A stretch of 64,000 nucleotides of DNA, taken from Butyrivibrio sp. (lineage in GTDB: Bacteria; Bacillota; Clostridia; Lachnospirales; Lachnospiraceae). The notes under the pieces are model-generated. The model made no database searches. It saw only the letters and a list, made by a program, of their open reading frames with translations, and was not told where the DNA came from. Position 1 is the first letter of the stretch, and every line of letters starts with the position of its first letter. The position numbers and the translations under genes were made by a program. The stretch lies in contig JAKVKH010000006.1 in NCBI GenBank assembly GCA_022486625.1, forward strand, positions 44,345-108,344, given 5' to 3'. Below are positions 38,806-48,715 of the stretch, one piece after another.

Positions 38806-39945
38806 ATGAAGAAGAAATTACTGGCAACATTACTGGCAGCATCAATGATGGTGATGACACTTTCTGCGTGCGGGGACAATCGTAAGCCTGGAGCAGGGGA
38901 TTCAGCGAGCAATTCGGCACAAAGTACGCAGAGTGCTGACGGCACAGATTCGGCTCTGGCTTCATCAGCAGGAGCTTCGGAAATGGCAGATGCATCTGCA
39001 AGCGGTTCTTCTGCAACACTTGTGGAAGGCAATTATACAATCGGAATTTCACAGTTTGCAGAGCATGGTTCACTGGATAACTGTCGTAATGGTTTTCTGG
39101 AAGGTCTTGCAGAAAATGGCTTTGTAGAAGGCAAGAACCTGACTGTTGATTATCAGAATGCACAGACAGATACCGGTACAGCCAGCACAATCTCTGATAA
39201 ATTTGTAGCAGATAAGGTGAATCTGATCTGTGCAATTGCAACACCGAGTGCTATGAGCGCATACAATTCAGCCAAGGACACAGACATTCCGGTAATCTAT
39301 ACTGCGGTTTCCGATCCTGTTGGTGCAGGACTTGCCGGTGATGATGACACACCGGTTGGCAACATCACAGGTACTTCTGATGCACTTGCAGTAACCGAGC
39401 AGCTTGAAATGATCCGCGAGATGATGCCTGATGCAAAGAAAATCGGTATTATATATACAACAAGCGAAGCAAATTCTGTCAGCACAATTGCTGAATACAA
39501 GGCACATGCAGCAGATTACGGCTTTGAAATTGTTGATAAGGGAATCAGCGCCATTGGTGATATTGATATGGCAGCTTCGGATCTGGTAACCAAGGTAGAC
39601 TGTATAAATAACCTGACAGACAATACTGTGGTATCCGGACTGCAGACCGTTATTAATGCAGCAAACGGAGCCGGAATTCCAGTGTTCGGTTCTGAGGTGG
39701 AGCAGGTAAAGGCAGGCTGCGTTGCAGCAATGGGACTTGATTATACACAGCTGGGTATCCAGACCGGTGAAATGGCAGCAAAGGTGCTTAAAGGCGAAGC
39801 AAAGGCATCCGATCTTAAGTTTGAAGTTATCGATCAGCCGAGCCTGTATGTGAACACAGCAGCTGCAGACAAGATCAAACTGACAGTTCCGGATGATATG
39901 ATCTCTACAGCAGCAGAAACATATGATACAATTACAACAGAGTAA
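38806..39945 (+). CDS. trpX: ABC transporter substrate-binding lipoprotein, predicted tryptophan transporter
   Basis: Signal with LSACGDN lipobox; YTIGISQFAEHGSLDNCRNGFLEGLAENGFVEGKNLTVDYQNAQ; Trp T-box directly upstream. Confidence 0.85.
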   Translation: MKKKLLATLLAASMMVMTLSACGDNRKPGAGDSASNSAQSTQSADGTDSALASSAGASEMADASASGSSATLVEGNYTIGISQFAEHGSLDNCRNGFLEGLAENGFVEGKNLTVDYQNAQTDTGTASTISDKFVADKVNLICAIATPSAMSAYNSAKDTDIPVIYTAVSDPVGAGLAGDDDTPVGNITGTSDALAVTEQLEMIREMMPDAKKIGIIYTTSEANSVSTIAEYKAHAADYGFEIVDKGISAIGDIDMAASDLVTKVDCINNLTDNTVVSGLQTVINAANGAGIPVFGSEVEQVKAGCVAAMGLDYTQLGIQTGEMAAKVLKGEAKASDLKFEVIDQPSLYVNTAAADKIKLTVPDDMISTAAETYDTITTE

Positions 39946-39976
39946 AATAATATGGAAGTAAGGAAGGTATTTCATC

Positions 39977-40858
39977 GTGGCCTTAATCATCAGTATTCTT
40001 GAACAGGGTCTGATCTATGCGATCATGGCACTTGGTATGTACATTACCTATAAGATTCTGGACTTTCCGGATATGACGGTAGATGGTGGATTTCCATTTG
40101 GCGTTGTGCTGGCGGTTGTCATGATCCGCGGCGGAGTGCCGCCCATACTGACATTGCCCATTTGTTTTCTTGCGGGTTGCGGGATCGGAACGGTGACTGG
40201 CCTGATCAATGTCAAATGCAAGGTCAGAGATCTGCTGGCAGGTATTATCATGATGACGGCTCTGTATTCAGTCAATCTGAAGATTGCTGGCAGAGCCAAC
40301 CTTCCCATGTATGATTACTATACAATTTTTGACAATTCATTTGTAAACAGTATTATTCCGGCACCATTGAAGCCGTTTAAGACAGTGATTATTCTGGTGA
40401 TTATCACACTTGTTGTGAAGTATCTCCTCGACTGGTATATGAACACCAAGTCCGGTTTTATGCTCCGTGCGGTAGGAGATAATGATGTGCTTGTAACTTC
40501 CATGGGTATTGACAAGGGAAAAGTCAGGATTATCGGTCTGGCGCTTGCCAACGGTCTTGTATCCTTAAGCGGTAGCATTTATGCGCAGCAGCAGTGTTAT
40601 TTCGATGTTTCGATGGGAACCGGAACTGCAGTTATCGGACTTGCAAGTGTTATTATCGGAACCAACCTGTTTAAAAAAGTGACGGCAATGCGTGTAACCA
40701 CAAGCGTGGTCATTGGCGCTATTATCTATAAAGCCTGTATCGCCATTGCCATCAAGTGTGGTATTGATTCTGCCTATATGAAGCTGATTTCTGCAGTTCT
40801 TTTCCTTATGATTCTGGTATTTTCGATGGACAGAAAAAAGAAGGTAAAGGCAGCATAA
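39977..40858 (+). CDS. trpY: ABC transporter permease, predicted tryptophan transporter
   Basis: Multi-TM permease: ILDFPDMTVDGGFPFGVVLAVVMI; operon context. Confidence 0.83.
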   Translation: MALIISILEQGLIYAIMALGMYITYKILDFPDMTVDGGFPFGVVLAVVMIRGGVPPILTLPICFLAGCGIGTVTGLINVKCKVRDLLAGIIMMTALYSVNLKIAGRANLPMYDYYTIFDNSFVNSIIPAPLKPFKTVIILVIITLVVKYLLDWYMNTKSGFMLRAVGDNDVLVTSMGIDKGKVRIIGLALANGLVSLSGSIYAQQQCYFDVSMGTGTAVIGLASVIIGTNLFKKVTAMRVTTSVVIGAIIYKACIAIAIKCGIDSAYMKLISAVLFLMILVFSMDRKKKVKAA

Positions 40859-40939
40859 GCGGCGAAAAGTGCAGTGTACCATACACAGTCTGGTGGTACA
40901 GGATGTGAGCAGAAGACATCGAAACAGAGGATATGAAAG

Positions 40940-41713
40940 ATGCTGGAACTTAAAAATATTCAGAAGTATTATAATCCGGGTTCAGTGAATGAGATGTGTC
41001 TTTTTGACGATTTCAATCTGACCGTGCCGGATGGACAGTTCGTGGCAGTTGTCGGAAGTAATGGCTCCGGTAAGACATCCATGCTGAATCTGATCTGTGG
41101 CAGTATTGATGCAGACCGAGGACAGATTCTGATTAATGGCAGGGATATTGCCGGTGAGAAGGAATTTCAGAGGCATCAGAGAATCGGCAGAGTATATCAG
41201 GATCCTTCCAAGGGAACCTGTCCCAGTATGAATATTCTTGAGAACATGTCTATTGCAGACAATAAAGGAAAAAAGTATGGTCTTGGCGGTGGGGTAAATA
41301 AAGCCCGTACGGATTATTACAGAGATCAGCTGAAGATCCTCGGTCTTGGGCTTGAGGATAAAATGTATACGCAGGTCGGATCACTTTCCGGCGGGCAGCG
41401 TCAGTCGTTGGCACTCCTGATGTCCACCATGACACCGATTGATTTCCTGATTCTGGATGAACATACGGCGGCGCTTGATCCCAAGACGGCAGATATTATC
41501 ATGAAACTGACGGACAGGATCGTGCATGAGAAAAAGGTCACAACGATCATGGTAACACATAACCTGCGTTATGCAGTTGAATATGGAGACAGACTTCTGA
41601 TGATGCATGACGGTAAAATTATTCTGGACCAGACGGGTGAAGACAAAAAACGTATGGATCCGGATCATATCATGCATATTTTCAATGAAATCAGTGTGGA
41701 ATGCGGTAATTAG
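40940..41713 (+). CDS. trpZ: ABC transporter ATP-binding protein, predicted tryptophan transporter
   Basis: Walker A GSNGSGKTSML, LSGGQRQSLALLM, FLILDEHTAALDP. Confidence 0.88.
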   Translation: MLELKNIQKYYNPGSVNEMCLFDDFNLTVPDGQFVAVVGSNGSGKTSMLNLICGSIDADRGQILINGRDIAGEKEFQRHQRIGRVYQDPSKGTCPSMNILENMSIADNKGKKYGLGGGVNKARTDYYRDQLKILGLGLEDKMYTQVGSLSGGQRQSLALLMSTMTPIDFLILDEHTAALDPKTADIIMKLTDRIVHEKKVTTIMVTHNLRYAVEYGDRLLMMHDGKIILDQTGEDKKRMDPDHIMHIFNEISVECGN

Positions 41714-41746
41714 ATGCCGGTGCCATTACGGCTGTATTTACCACAT

Positions 41747-41789
41747 AAAAAAACTGAGAAGAGGGTGAATCCTTTTTCTCAGTTTTTTT
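41747..41789. terminator. Bidirectional intrinsic terminator between convergent trpZ and pyrI
   Basis: AAAAAAACTGAGAA...TTCTCAGTTTTTTT. Confidence 0.9.
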
Positions 41790-41817
41790 GTGCAGGTCAT
41801 GAGCCGTGGATGCTGCT

Positions 41818-42264
41818 TCAGGAGATGAAATCGGCATCATTATCTGTGTACTTTTCATCACAGTATTTGCAACGGTAGATTTCGTTCGCTTCATCCGCGA
41901 GATAGAAGATATGGGGAAGTTCCTGCTCGATGGAGGAAATACAGCGGGGATTATGACAGCGGATAACGCCGTGGATTTCCCTGGGAAGGATCAGAGCTCT
42001 TTTTTCTACGATGACACCATCCTTGATGACGTTTACGGTAATGTTATGATCAATGAAAGCCAGAACGTCAAGGTCCAGGGTATCGATATCGCATTCCACT
42101 TTCAGAATATCTTTTTTGCCCATCTTGCCGCTTCTGGCATTCTTGATGATGGCAACGGTACAGTCGAGTTTATCAAGGCCGAGGTGATGATAGATGGCCA
42201 TGCTCTTGCCGGCCTGAATATGATCAAGTACGAAACCTTCTTCAATTTTTCCTACGTTTAACAT
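41818..42264 (-). CDS. pyrI: Aspartate carbamoyltransferase regulatory subunit
   Basis: MLNVGKIEEGFVLDHIQAGKSMAIYHHLGLDKLDCTVAIIKNARSGKMGKKDILKVE; C-terminal CHNPRCISS...CKYCDEKY Zn site. Confidence 0.95.
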   Translation of the reverse strand: MLNVGKIEEGFVLDHIQAGKSMAIYHHLGLDKLDCTVAIIKNARSGKMGKKDILKVECDIDTLDLDVLAFIDHNITVNVIKDGVIVEKRALILPREIHGVIRCHNPRCISSIEQELPHIFYLADEANEIYRCKYCDEKYTDNDADFIS

Positions 42265-42280
42265 AATAACCTCCTGTGGT

Positions 42281-43237
42281 TCAATAGGTTTTTAACAGTC
42301 CCTCATTCATGTGTTCATCGGTCAGATCCAGCAGTGTCAGAATCAGTGCCATACGGACATAAAGACCGTATTGAACCTGGCGGAAGTAGGCAGCTCTTGG
42401 GTCATCATCAATATCAACGGATATCTCATTGACTCTCGGAAGCGGATGCAGGACGAACATTTCCTTTTTGGCCAGTTGCATCTTGGCTTTGTCCAGTACA
42501 TAGAAACCCTTTAAGCGGATGTAATCTTCTTCGTTGAAGAATCTTTCCTTCTGCACACGGGTCATATACAGAAGATCAAGTCTTGGCATGACGTCTTCAA
42601 GACGGACAACTTCTTCATAGGTAATGCCTTTGGAAGAAAGCATTTCTGTAATATAATCCGGGACGCGCAGTTCCTGTGGTGAGATAAAGATGAAATGTAT
42701 GTTCTGATATCTGGAGAGTGCATTGATCAGGGAGTGCACGGTGCGGCCGAATTTCAGGTCGCCGCACAGACCGATGGTAAATCCGGAAAGGCTGCCGTAG
42801 AGTGAACGGATGGTCAGCAGATCGGTAAGGGTCTGCGTCGGATGCTGATGACCGCCGTCACCTGCGTTGATGACCGGGATCAGTGATTTCTCTGCTGCAA
42901 CCATGGGCGCGCCTTCCTTGGGATGACGCATGGCGCAGATATCTGCAAAGCAGGAGATTACGCGGATGGTATCAGATACACTTTCACCCTTGGAGGCAGA
43001 AGAATTCGAAGCGTCTGCAAATCCGATGGTTTTGCCGCCAAGGCGCAGCATTGCAGTTTCAAAACTGAGTCTGGTTCTGGTGCTCGGCTCATAGAAACAG
43101 GTTGCCATGATCCTGCCGTCACAGGCATGTGCGTAGGCTCCCATATTATGTTCAATATCACCGGCCACGTCGAATAACCGGTCCAGTTCGTCCGTACTGA
43201 AATCAAGCGGGCTCATCATGTGTCTTAATCTGCTCAT
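42281..43237 (-). CDS. pyrB: Aspartate carbamoyltransferase catalytic subunit
   Basis: [43 protein letters not shown]. Confidence 0.96.
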   Translation of the reverse strand: MSRLRHMMSPLDFSTDELDRLFDVAGDIEHNMGAYAHACDGRIMATCFYEPSTRTRLSFETAMLRLGGKTIGFADASNSSASKGESVSDTIRVISCFADICAMRHPKEGAPMVAAEKSLIPVINAGDGGHQHPTQTLTDLLTIRSLYGSLSGFTIGLCGDLKFGRTVHSLINALSRYQNIHFIFISPQELRVPDYITEMLSSKGITYEEVVRLEDVMPRLDLLYMTRVQKERFFNEEDYIRLKGFYVLDKAKMQLAKKEMFVLHPLPRVNEISVDIDDDPRAAYFRQVQYGLYVRMALILTLLDLTDEHMNEGLLKTY

Positions 43238-43307
43238 GTCAGGTTCCTCTTTTCGTTTCTAATCAGATTGTTCATGTTGCGTGATGATGTTGAAATGATC
43301 TCCGGGC

Positions 43308-43342
43308 AAAAAAAATCGAAGAGAAAATTAATTCTCTTCGAT
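43308..43342 (-). terminator. Attenuator-type intrinsic terminator in pyrBI leader
   Basis: On - strand ATCGAAGAGAA-TTAATT-TTCTCTTCGAT-TTTTTTT: 11-bp perfect stem with U-tract, between leader peptide and pyrB. Confidence 0.9.
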
Positions 43343-43346
43343 AAAA

Positions 43347-43454
43347 TCAGTGAAAATAAAAATGGAAACAGAAGGAGGAATAAAAATAGAAATGGTTCAT
43401 GCAGGACTGATGATGTAAACGCATTGACTTCATACGATGATCACAGACTGACAT
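43347..43454 (-). CDS. pyrBI leader peptide (35 codons, U-rich 3' half)
   Basis: RBS AAGGAGG then ATG...TGA encoding MSVCDHRMKSMRLHHQSCMNHFYFYSSFCFHFYFH*. Last 15 sense codons are 38/45 pyrimidine (27 U). Stop codon lies ~5 nt before the terminator stem. Confidence 0.78.
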   Translation of the reverse strand: MSVCDHRMKSMRLHHQSCMNHFYFYSSFCFHFYFH

Positions 43455-43561
43455 GATAACCTCCTTCATCAGCAGAATGTTTCTGCACCCTGCCTTTTTC
43501 TCCGCTTTATAATTCCGGTTCTGATAAATGCTCCGGGGCTTCTTTCATTTCAATTCTTCTT

Positions 43562-43590
43562 ATGATAACATGATCGTAAAGGTGAATCAA
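43562..43590 (-). promoter_or_regulatory. Putative pyrBI promoter TTGATT-17-TATCAT
   Basis: - strand hexamers at 43590-43585 and 43567-43562. Confidence 0.55.
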
Positions 43591-43635
43591 TAATAAATTT
43601 TACAGGATAAAATTCTTTTGACAGGGAGAAGTCAG

Positions 43636-45015
43636 ATGGCAAAAAGTCATGAACTGGATATGACCAAGGGAAATCCTTCCGAACTGATTCTGAAATTCAT
43701 GGTTCCGCTGGTGATCGGCAATGTATTTCAGCAGTTCTATAATATGGCAGATACAATTATTGTCGGCAGATTTGTAGGCGTGAGAGCGCTTGCCGCAGTT
43801 GGTGCAACAGGTACGATCATGTTCCTGATCCTGGGATTTCTGATGGGACTTCTGCAGGGATTTACCGTCATCACTGCGCAGCGATTCGGAGCGGGAGATG
43901 AAAGCGGAGTGAAGCAGAGTGTTGCCAATGCGGCAATTCTTTCTGTAATCATGACGGTGATCTTCACAGTGATCAGTGTACGCTTTATGGATGATCTGCT
44001 GCATCTGATGAATACATCGCAGGATATGTACGACATGGCCAGAACCTATATCATTATTATCTGTTATGGTATCGGTGCCAGTATGCTGTATAATCTGCTG
44101 GCAAGTCTTCTGCGCGCAGTCGGAAACAGTAAGGCACCGCTTTATTTTCTGATTATTTCTGCAGTTCTTAATATTTTTCTGGATCTGTTCCTGATCATTG
44201 TGATCCCGATGGGTGTTGCAGGAGCAGCGGTGGCAACAGTTCTTTCACAGGGGATCTCCGGAATTTTGTGCCTGATCTACATGATCCGCAGAGTCCCGCT
44301 CCTTATTCCTCGCAGACAGGACTGGCATCTGGACTCGCAGTGCAGCCGCAATCAGATCTCCATCGGACTTCCCATGGCACTGCAGTTTTCAATCACAGCA
44401 ATCGGTACGATCATGGTACAGTCTTCCCTGAATCTGCTGGGATCTGTTGCTGTTGCTGCATATACAGTAGCCTGCAAGGTAGAACAGCTTTTTACACAGG
44501 TCTTTTCTTCCATTGGTATGACCGATGCAACCTATGCGGCGCAGAATATGGGCCTTGGGAATATAAAGCGCATCAAAAAAGGCGTTGTAATTTCTAACGC
44601 CTATTCAGCCATTTATGCAGTGATTATATATGGGTGTCTGTATTTTACCTGTCCGTTTTTTACAAAAATCTTCATCAGCAGTTCGGTGACGTCTGATCTG
44701 CCGACGATCATCGGTTATGTGGAAACATATATCCATTTGTGCGGACTGTTCTTTATTCCGCTTGGCATGATCTTTATTTTCCGTAATATCATGCAGGGCT
44801 GCGGTTATTCTTTCTGGCCGATGATGGGCGGTGTTATGGAACTGGGATGCCGCGCTGTTGTGGCCATTCTGGCGGCCAGAAACGGAAGCTTTGCCGGAAT
44901 CTGCTGGGCCAATGCAAGTGCATGGCTGATCACCGGTATCTTTCTCTGGATCTGTTATTTTTTCGTAATCAGAAAAATTGAAAAGAAACATTCCTGTACA
45001 GTGAGCGGGACATAA
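43636..45015 (+). CDS. MATE family efflux transporter
   Basis: LILKFMVPLVIGNVFQQFYNMADTIIVGRFVGVRALAAVGATG. Confidence 0.94.
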   Translation: MAKSHELDMTKGNPSELILKFMVPLVIGNVFQQFYNMADTIIVGRFVGVRALAAVGATGTIMFLILGFLMGLLQGFTVITAQRFGAGDESGVKQSVANAAILSVIMTVIFTVISVRFMDDLLHLMNTSQDMYDMARTYIIIICYGIGASMLYNLLASLLRAVGNSKAPLYFLIISAVLNIFLDLFLIIVIPMGVAGAAVATVLSQGISGILCLIYMIRRVPLLIPRRQDWHLDSQCSRNQISIGLPMALQFSITAIGTIMVQSSLNLLGSVAVAAYTVACKVEQLFTQVFSSIGMTDATYAAQNMGLGNIKRIKKGVVISNAYSAIYAVIIYGCLYFTCPFFTKIFISSSVTSDLPTIIGYVETYIHLCGLFFIPLGMIFIFRNIMQGCGYSFWPMMGGVMELGCRAVVAILAARNGSFAGICWANASAWLITGIFLWICYFFVIRKIEKKHSCTVSGT

Positions 45016-45020
45016 GTCTG

Positions 45021-46046
45021 TCACTTTATCTGCGGATTGAACTGCGTCGGGGCAGAGGATCCGTCAAGTGGCATGTGATAGGTGGTTACGTCATCACCGT
45101 ATTTCATGAAGTATACATATTTTGAGGTCAGATTGATACTGTTGTAAATACCATCAATAATGACACGATTGTCAGAACCATCCAGTTTCATCATTTTGAG
45201 TGCCGGATGTTCCTGTGAGGAATAGGCATAGTAAATGTAGGTGTCATTCAGGTTGAAAAAATCGATACGGTCCTGTGTGATGACCTGGCTTGTACCGTCC
45301 CGCAGATCCATCCGGCATAATCTGTAATTGCCGGTGACATCCATATAATACAGGTAGTTGCCCTGCACGACAGGGTCATAGTAATAGCCATTCGCCAGTG
45401 TGGAGACGCTGTCGCCATGCAGAGTGTCCATAGTGTGGAGGTTCTGTTCCTTATTGACACCATTATAATAAAGCAACCCGTTTACGTAGCAGGCGGGATT
45501 GATCATCTCTTCGGTGACTTTGGACTGTTTGGTCTTATCAATTCGAATCTTATACAGAGAGCCTCGGTTGGGCTCCTTGGACTGGTAGTACAGATAACTG
45601 CCGCACAACTGCATGCTGACGGTAAAGTCACGTACAAGACAGTTCATATTCTTACCGTTCTCCTTTGCCCGGTAGATACCATATTCATTAACGAAATGCC
45701 CAAGACCTGAGGACTGTTGAGAGGCAGAAGAATCCATATAGAAATAGATGTATTTGCCGCCGGCATTGATATATTTTGTATTCAGGGAAGTAAGCTGTTT
45801 CACATTAGATTCATCAACATTCATGGAATAGAGGCAGTGACTGCTCTGAGAGTTGGAAAAAAATACCTTACCGTTATTTTCACAGAAATAGCCATAGTTG
45901 TTCAGATTGCCGGCTGTGTTACCGGTGGTATTATCCGGATTCATTTTTACGGAATTTCCCATCAGATAAAATACGCCGCCGCCAATGAGCGCTGCCATAA
46001 TCAATATAAAGCCAATAACAATTTTTGCATTCCTGGACATATGCAC
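45021..46046 (-). CDS. DUF5050-like beta-propeller membrane-anchored protein
   Basis: N-terminal TM and repeated YxYFxN / LYxMN-type strands (CLYSMNVDESNVKQLTSL, YLYYMDVTGNYRLCRMDLRDG). Confidence 0.8.
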   Translation of the reverse strand: MHMSRNAKIVIGFILIMAALIGGGVFYLMGNSVKMNPDNTTGNTAGNLNNYGYFCENNGKVFFSNSQSSHCLYSMNVDESNVKQLTSLNTKYINAGGKYIYFYMDSSASQQSSGLGHFVNEYGIYRAKENGKNMNCLVRDFTVSMQLCGSYLYYQSKEPNRGSLYKIRIDKTKQSKVTEEMINPACYVNGLLYYNGVNKEQNLHTMDTLHGDSVSTLANGYYYDPVVQGNYLYYMDVTGNYRLCRMDLRDGTSQVITQDRIDFFNLNDTYIYYAYSSQEHPALKMMKLDGSDNRVIIDGIYNSINLTSKYVYFMKYGDDVTTYHMPLDGSSAPTQFNPQIK

Positions 46047-46238
46047 CTCCGGCCGGAAATGGAGCGGGATTAATCTTTTGTCCGGCTATTTTTATCCTAT
46101 CTTCATTATAGAAGAGTTGAATCTTGCTATCAAGGCGCATTTGTTCTAAAATGCGAATAAGAGTCGCAGAATATTGCGGCATACGCCGGAAAGGAACAGG
46201 CAGAGACACATAATATGCCGGGAAAACAGGGGAGCAGT

Positions 46239-47366
46239 ATGGAACTTACAGAACTTCGCGGTCAGCTAGACGAAATCGATCAGCAGATTGTTGCTCTTTA
46301 TGAGAAGAGAATGGAGATCTGCTCACAGGTTGCAGATTATAAAATCGAAACCGGTAAAAAAGTATTTGACCGGGCAAGGGAACAGGAGAAAATTCGCAGC
46401 GTCAGGGCGCTTACACACAATGATTTCAACAGCACCGGGGTAGAGGAACTGTTCGAACAGATTATGTCCATGAGTCGGAAACTTCAGTATCAGAAGCTGA
46501 CGGCGGAGGGTACATCGGGGAAACTCCCGTTCATCGAAGTGGAGGATCTTGATCGTCTTCATGCCAGAGTTGTATTTCAGGGTGCAGAAGGTGCATATTC
46601 GCAGGCTGCCATGCAGAAATTTTTCGGGGAAAAGGTACACAGTTTCCATGTGGATACCTTCCGCGATGCCATGGGTGCAATTGAGGACGGAAGTGCAGAC
46701 TATGCGGTTCTGCCGATTGAAAACTCCACGGCGGGAATTGTCAGTGAGATCTATGATCTGTTAACAGAATATGAGAATTATATTGTCGGAGAACAGATTA
46801 TTAAAATTGAACACTGTCTGATCGTACTGCCGGGAACAAAAACAGAAGAGATCAGAACCGTCTATTCACATCCGCAGTCACTCATGCAGAGTGCAAGATT
46901 TCTTTCAGAGCATGCTGACTGGCAGCAGGTCGGTATGAAGAACAATGCTTTTGCCGTCAGGAAAATTGCTGAGGACAAAGATCATACAGAGGCTGCAATT
47001 GCAAGTGAATATGCGGCGAAATACTATGGCATGGAAGTCCTGCAGAAGGGCATTAATCAGTCAGATACCAATTCCACCAGATTTATTATTGTAACCAATC
47101 AGAAGATTTTTTTAAAAAAGGCAAATAAGATCAGCATCTGTCTGGAGGTTCAGCATGAAGCCGGATCTCTGTATCATGTGCTGTCTCATTTTATATATAA
47201 CCATTTAAATATGACCAAAATTGAAAGCAGGCCGATCGAGGACCGCAACTGGGAATACCGTTTCTTCATTGATTTTGAGGGCAACCTTGCTGACAGTGCT
47301 GTTAAAAATGCGCTTCGAGGACTGAGGGAGGAGACCAGGCAACTGAAAATTCTGGGAAACTACTAG
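46239..47366 (+). CDS. pheA: Bifunctional chorismate mutase / prephenate dehydratase
   Basis: Chorismate mutase ELRGQLDEIDQQIVALYEKRMEI; prephenate dehydratase FQGAEGAYSQAAMQKFFG, PIENSTAGIV, SRPIEDRNWEYRFFIDFEG. Confidence 0.95.
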   Translation: MELTELRGQLDEIDQQIVALYEKRMEICSQVADYKIETGKKVFDRAREQEKIRSVRALTHNDFNSTGVEELFEQIMSMSRKLQYQKLTAEGTSGKLPFIEVEDLDRLHARVVFQGAEGAYSQAAMQKFFGEKVHSFHVDTFRDAMGAIEDGSADYAVLPIENSTAGIVSEIYDLLTEYENYIVGEQIIKIEHCLIVLPGTKTEEIRTVYSHPQSLMQSARFLSEHADWQQVGMKNNAFAVRKIAEDKDHTEAAIASEYAAKYYGMEVLQKGINQSDTNSTRFIIVTNQKIFLKKANKISICLEVQHEAGSLYHVLSHFIYNHLNMTKIESRPIEDRNWEYRFFIDFEGNLADSAVKNALRGLREETRQLKILGNY

Positions 47367-47391
47367 ACACAGATACGAGGAGAAAACTGTT

Positions 47392-48693
47392 ATGCGGGAA
47401 AATGAACTGATTATCTATCGAAATTTCGACAATGAGGAAATCCTTAACGACATGTCCAGGCTGTTTGAACACAGCAGAGAAGGCAAGATTGATGTGACCG
47501 GCGACAGAAAAACGCTGTATACCTGCATGAGCAGATTGACAGAACTGGCAGGAAAGAGCGGCTTCTATGGGAACCTTTGGCACTGTTATCTGACATCACT
47601 TCTGGTCAACCATGAGAACAGCTACAGCATGGCGACCGAGATCAGAGGAAAGGTCGAGGGTACAATTAATGACATTGCTCTTCATGACATAGAGATTTTC
47701 AAGGATTTTTTTGATTATGACTTTACATCACTTCTGCATCAGCTGTCGGTGCCGGAATTTAACGTACTGCTGGACTACCATGCATGCTCTGTGGAGAGCA
47801 GAATGTACAACCACAGAATTCGTGACAGAATCTGTACGCTGGCGCAGGCGCTTGCAAAGAGCAGTGATGCAGGCGAAATGAAGGATACACTGACACAGTT
47901 CTATAAAGAATACGGTGTCGGCAAGTTTGGTCTGCACAAGGCATTCCGTATCAGCCATACAGATGACGGCGCACAGATTCAGCCGATCAAGAATATCCGC
48001 CATGTGAATCTGGAGGATCTTGTCGGTTATGAAATTGCCAAGAAGAAACTGATCGACAACACAGAAGCATTTGTTGAAGGCAGAATGGCCAACAATTGTC
48101 TGCTGTACGGAGATGCGGGAACTGGTAAGAGTTCCAGTATCAAGGCTATTGCCAATGAATATTTCGATCAGGGTCTTCGTATCATTGAAGTCTATAAGCA
48201 CCAGTTTCAGGATCTGAATGATGTCATTGATCAGATCAAGGGCAGAAATTATCGTTTTATTATATATATGGATGATCTTTCCTTTGAAGAATTTGAAATT
48301 GAATATAAATATCTGAAGGCAGTTATTGAAGGTGGACTTGAGAAAAAACCTGAGAATGTCCTCATCTATGCGACATCCAACCGTCGTCATCTGATTCGTG
48401 AGAGCTTCAAGGATAAGCCGACGCTTGAAGATGATGATATTCATCGTAATGATACAGTACAGGAGAAGTTGTCACTGGTAGATCGTTTTGGTGTCACCAT
48501 TTACTTCGGTGCACCGAGCCAGGATGAGTTCCGTGGTATTGTGAAGGAGCTGGCAGAGCGCAATGGAATTCACATGTCAGATGAGGATCTGTTCCTGAAG
48601 GCAAATAAGTGGGAAATGGCACATGGAGGACTTTCCGGCAGAACAGCACAGCAGTTTATTGACTATCTGGTGGGAACAGAACTGAGTCATTAA
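47392..48693 (+). CDS. DUF815 AAA-type ATPase
   Basis: LLYGDAGTGKSSSIKAIANEY, FIIYMDDLSFE, ATSNRRHLI. Confidence 0.92.
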   Translation: MRENELIIYRNFDNEEILNDMSRLFEHSREGKIDVTGDRKTLYTCMSRLTELAGKSGFYGNLWHCYLTSLLVNHENSYSMATEIRGKVEGTINDIALHDIEIFKDFFDYDFTSLLHQLSVPEFNVLLDYHACSVESRMYNHRIRDRICTLAQALAKSSDAGEMKDTLTQFYKEYGVGKFGLHKAFRISHTDDGAQIQPIKNIRHVNLEDLVGYEIAKKKLIDNTEAFVEGRMANNCLLYGDAGTGKSSSIKAIANEYFDQGLRIIEVYKHQFQDLNDVIDQIKGRNYRFIIYMDDLSFEEFEIEYKYLKAVIEGGLEKKPENVLIYATSNRRHLIRESFKDKPTLEDDDIHRNDTVQEKLSLVDRFGVTIYFGAPSQDEFRGIVKELAERNGIHMSDEDLFLKANKWEMAHGGLSGRTAQQFIDYLVGTELSH

Positions 48694-48715
48694 CATGGAA
48701 AAAGGGGTATAGCAT

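Noticed and set aside
43268-43456. + strand ORF opposite the pyrBI leader
   Set aside because: Antisense reading of the U-rich leader peptide and attenuator; Lys/Asn-rich composition is an artefact.
47728-48444. 238-aa - strand ORF
   Set aside because: Antisense to the DUF815 ATPase; no domain evidence.
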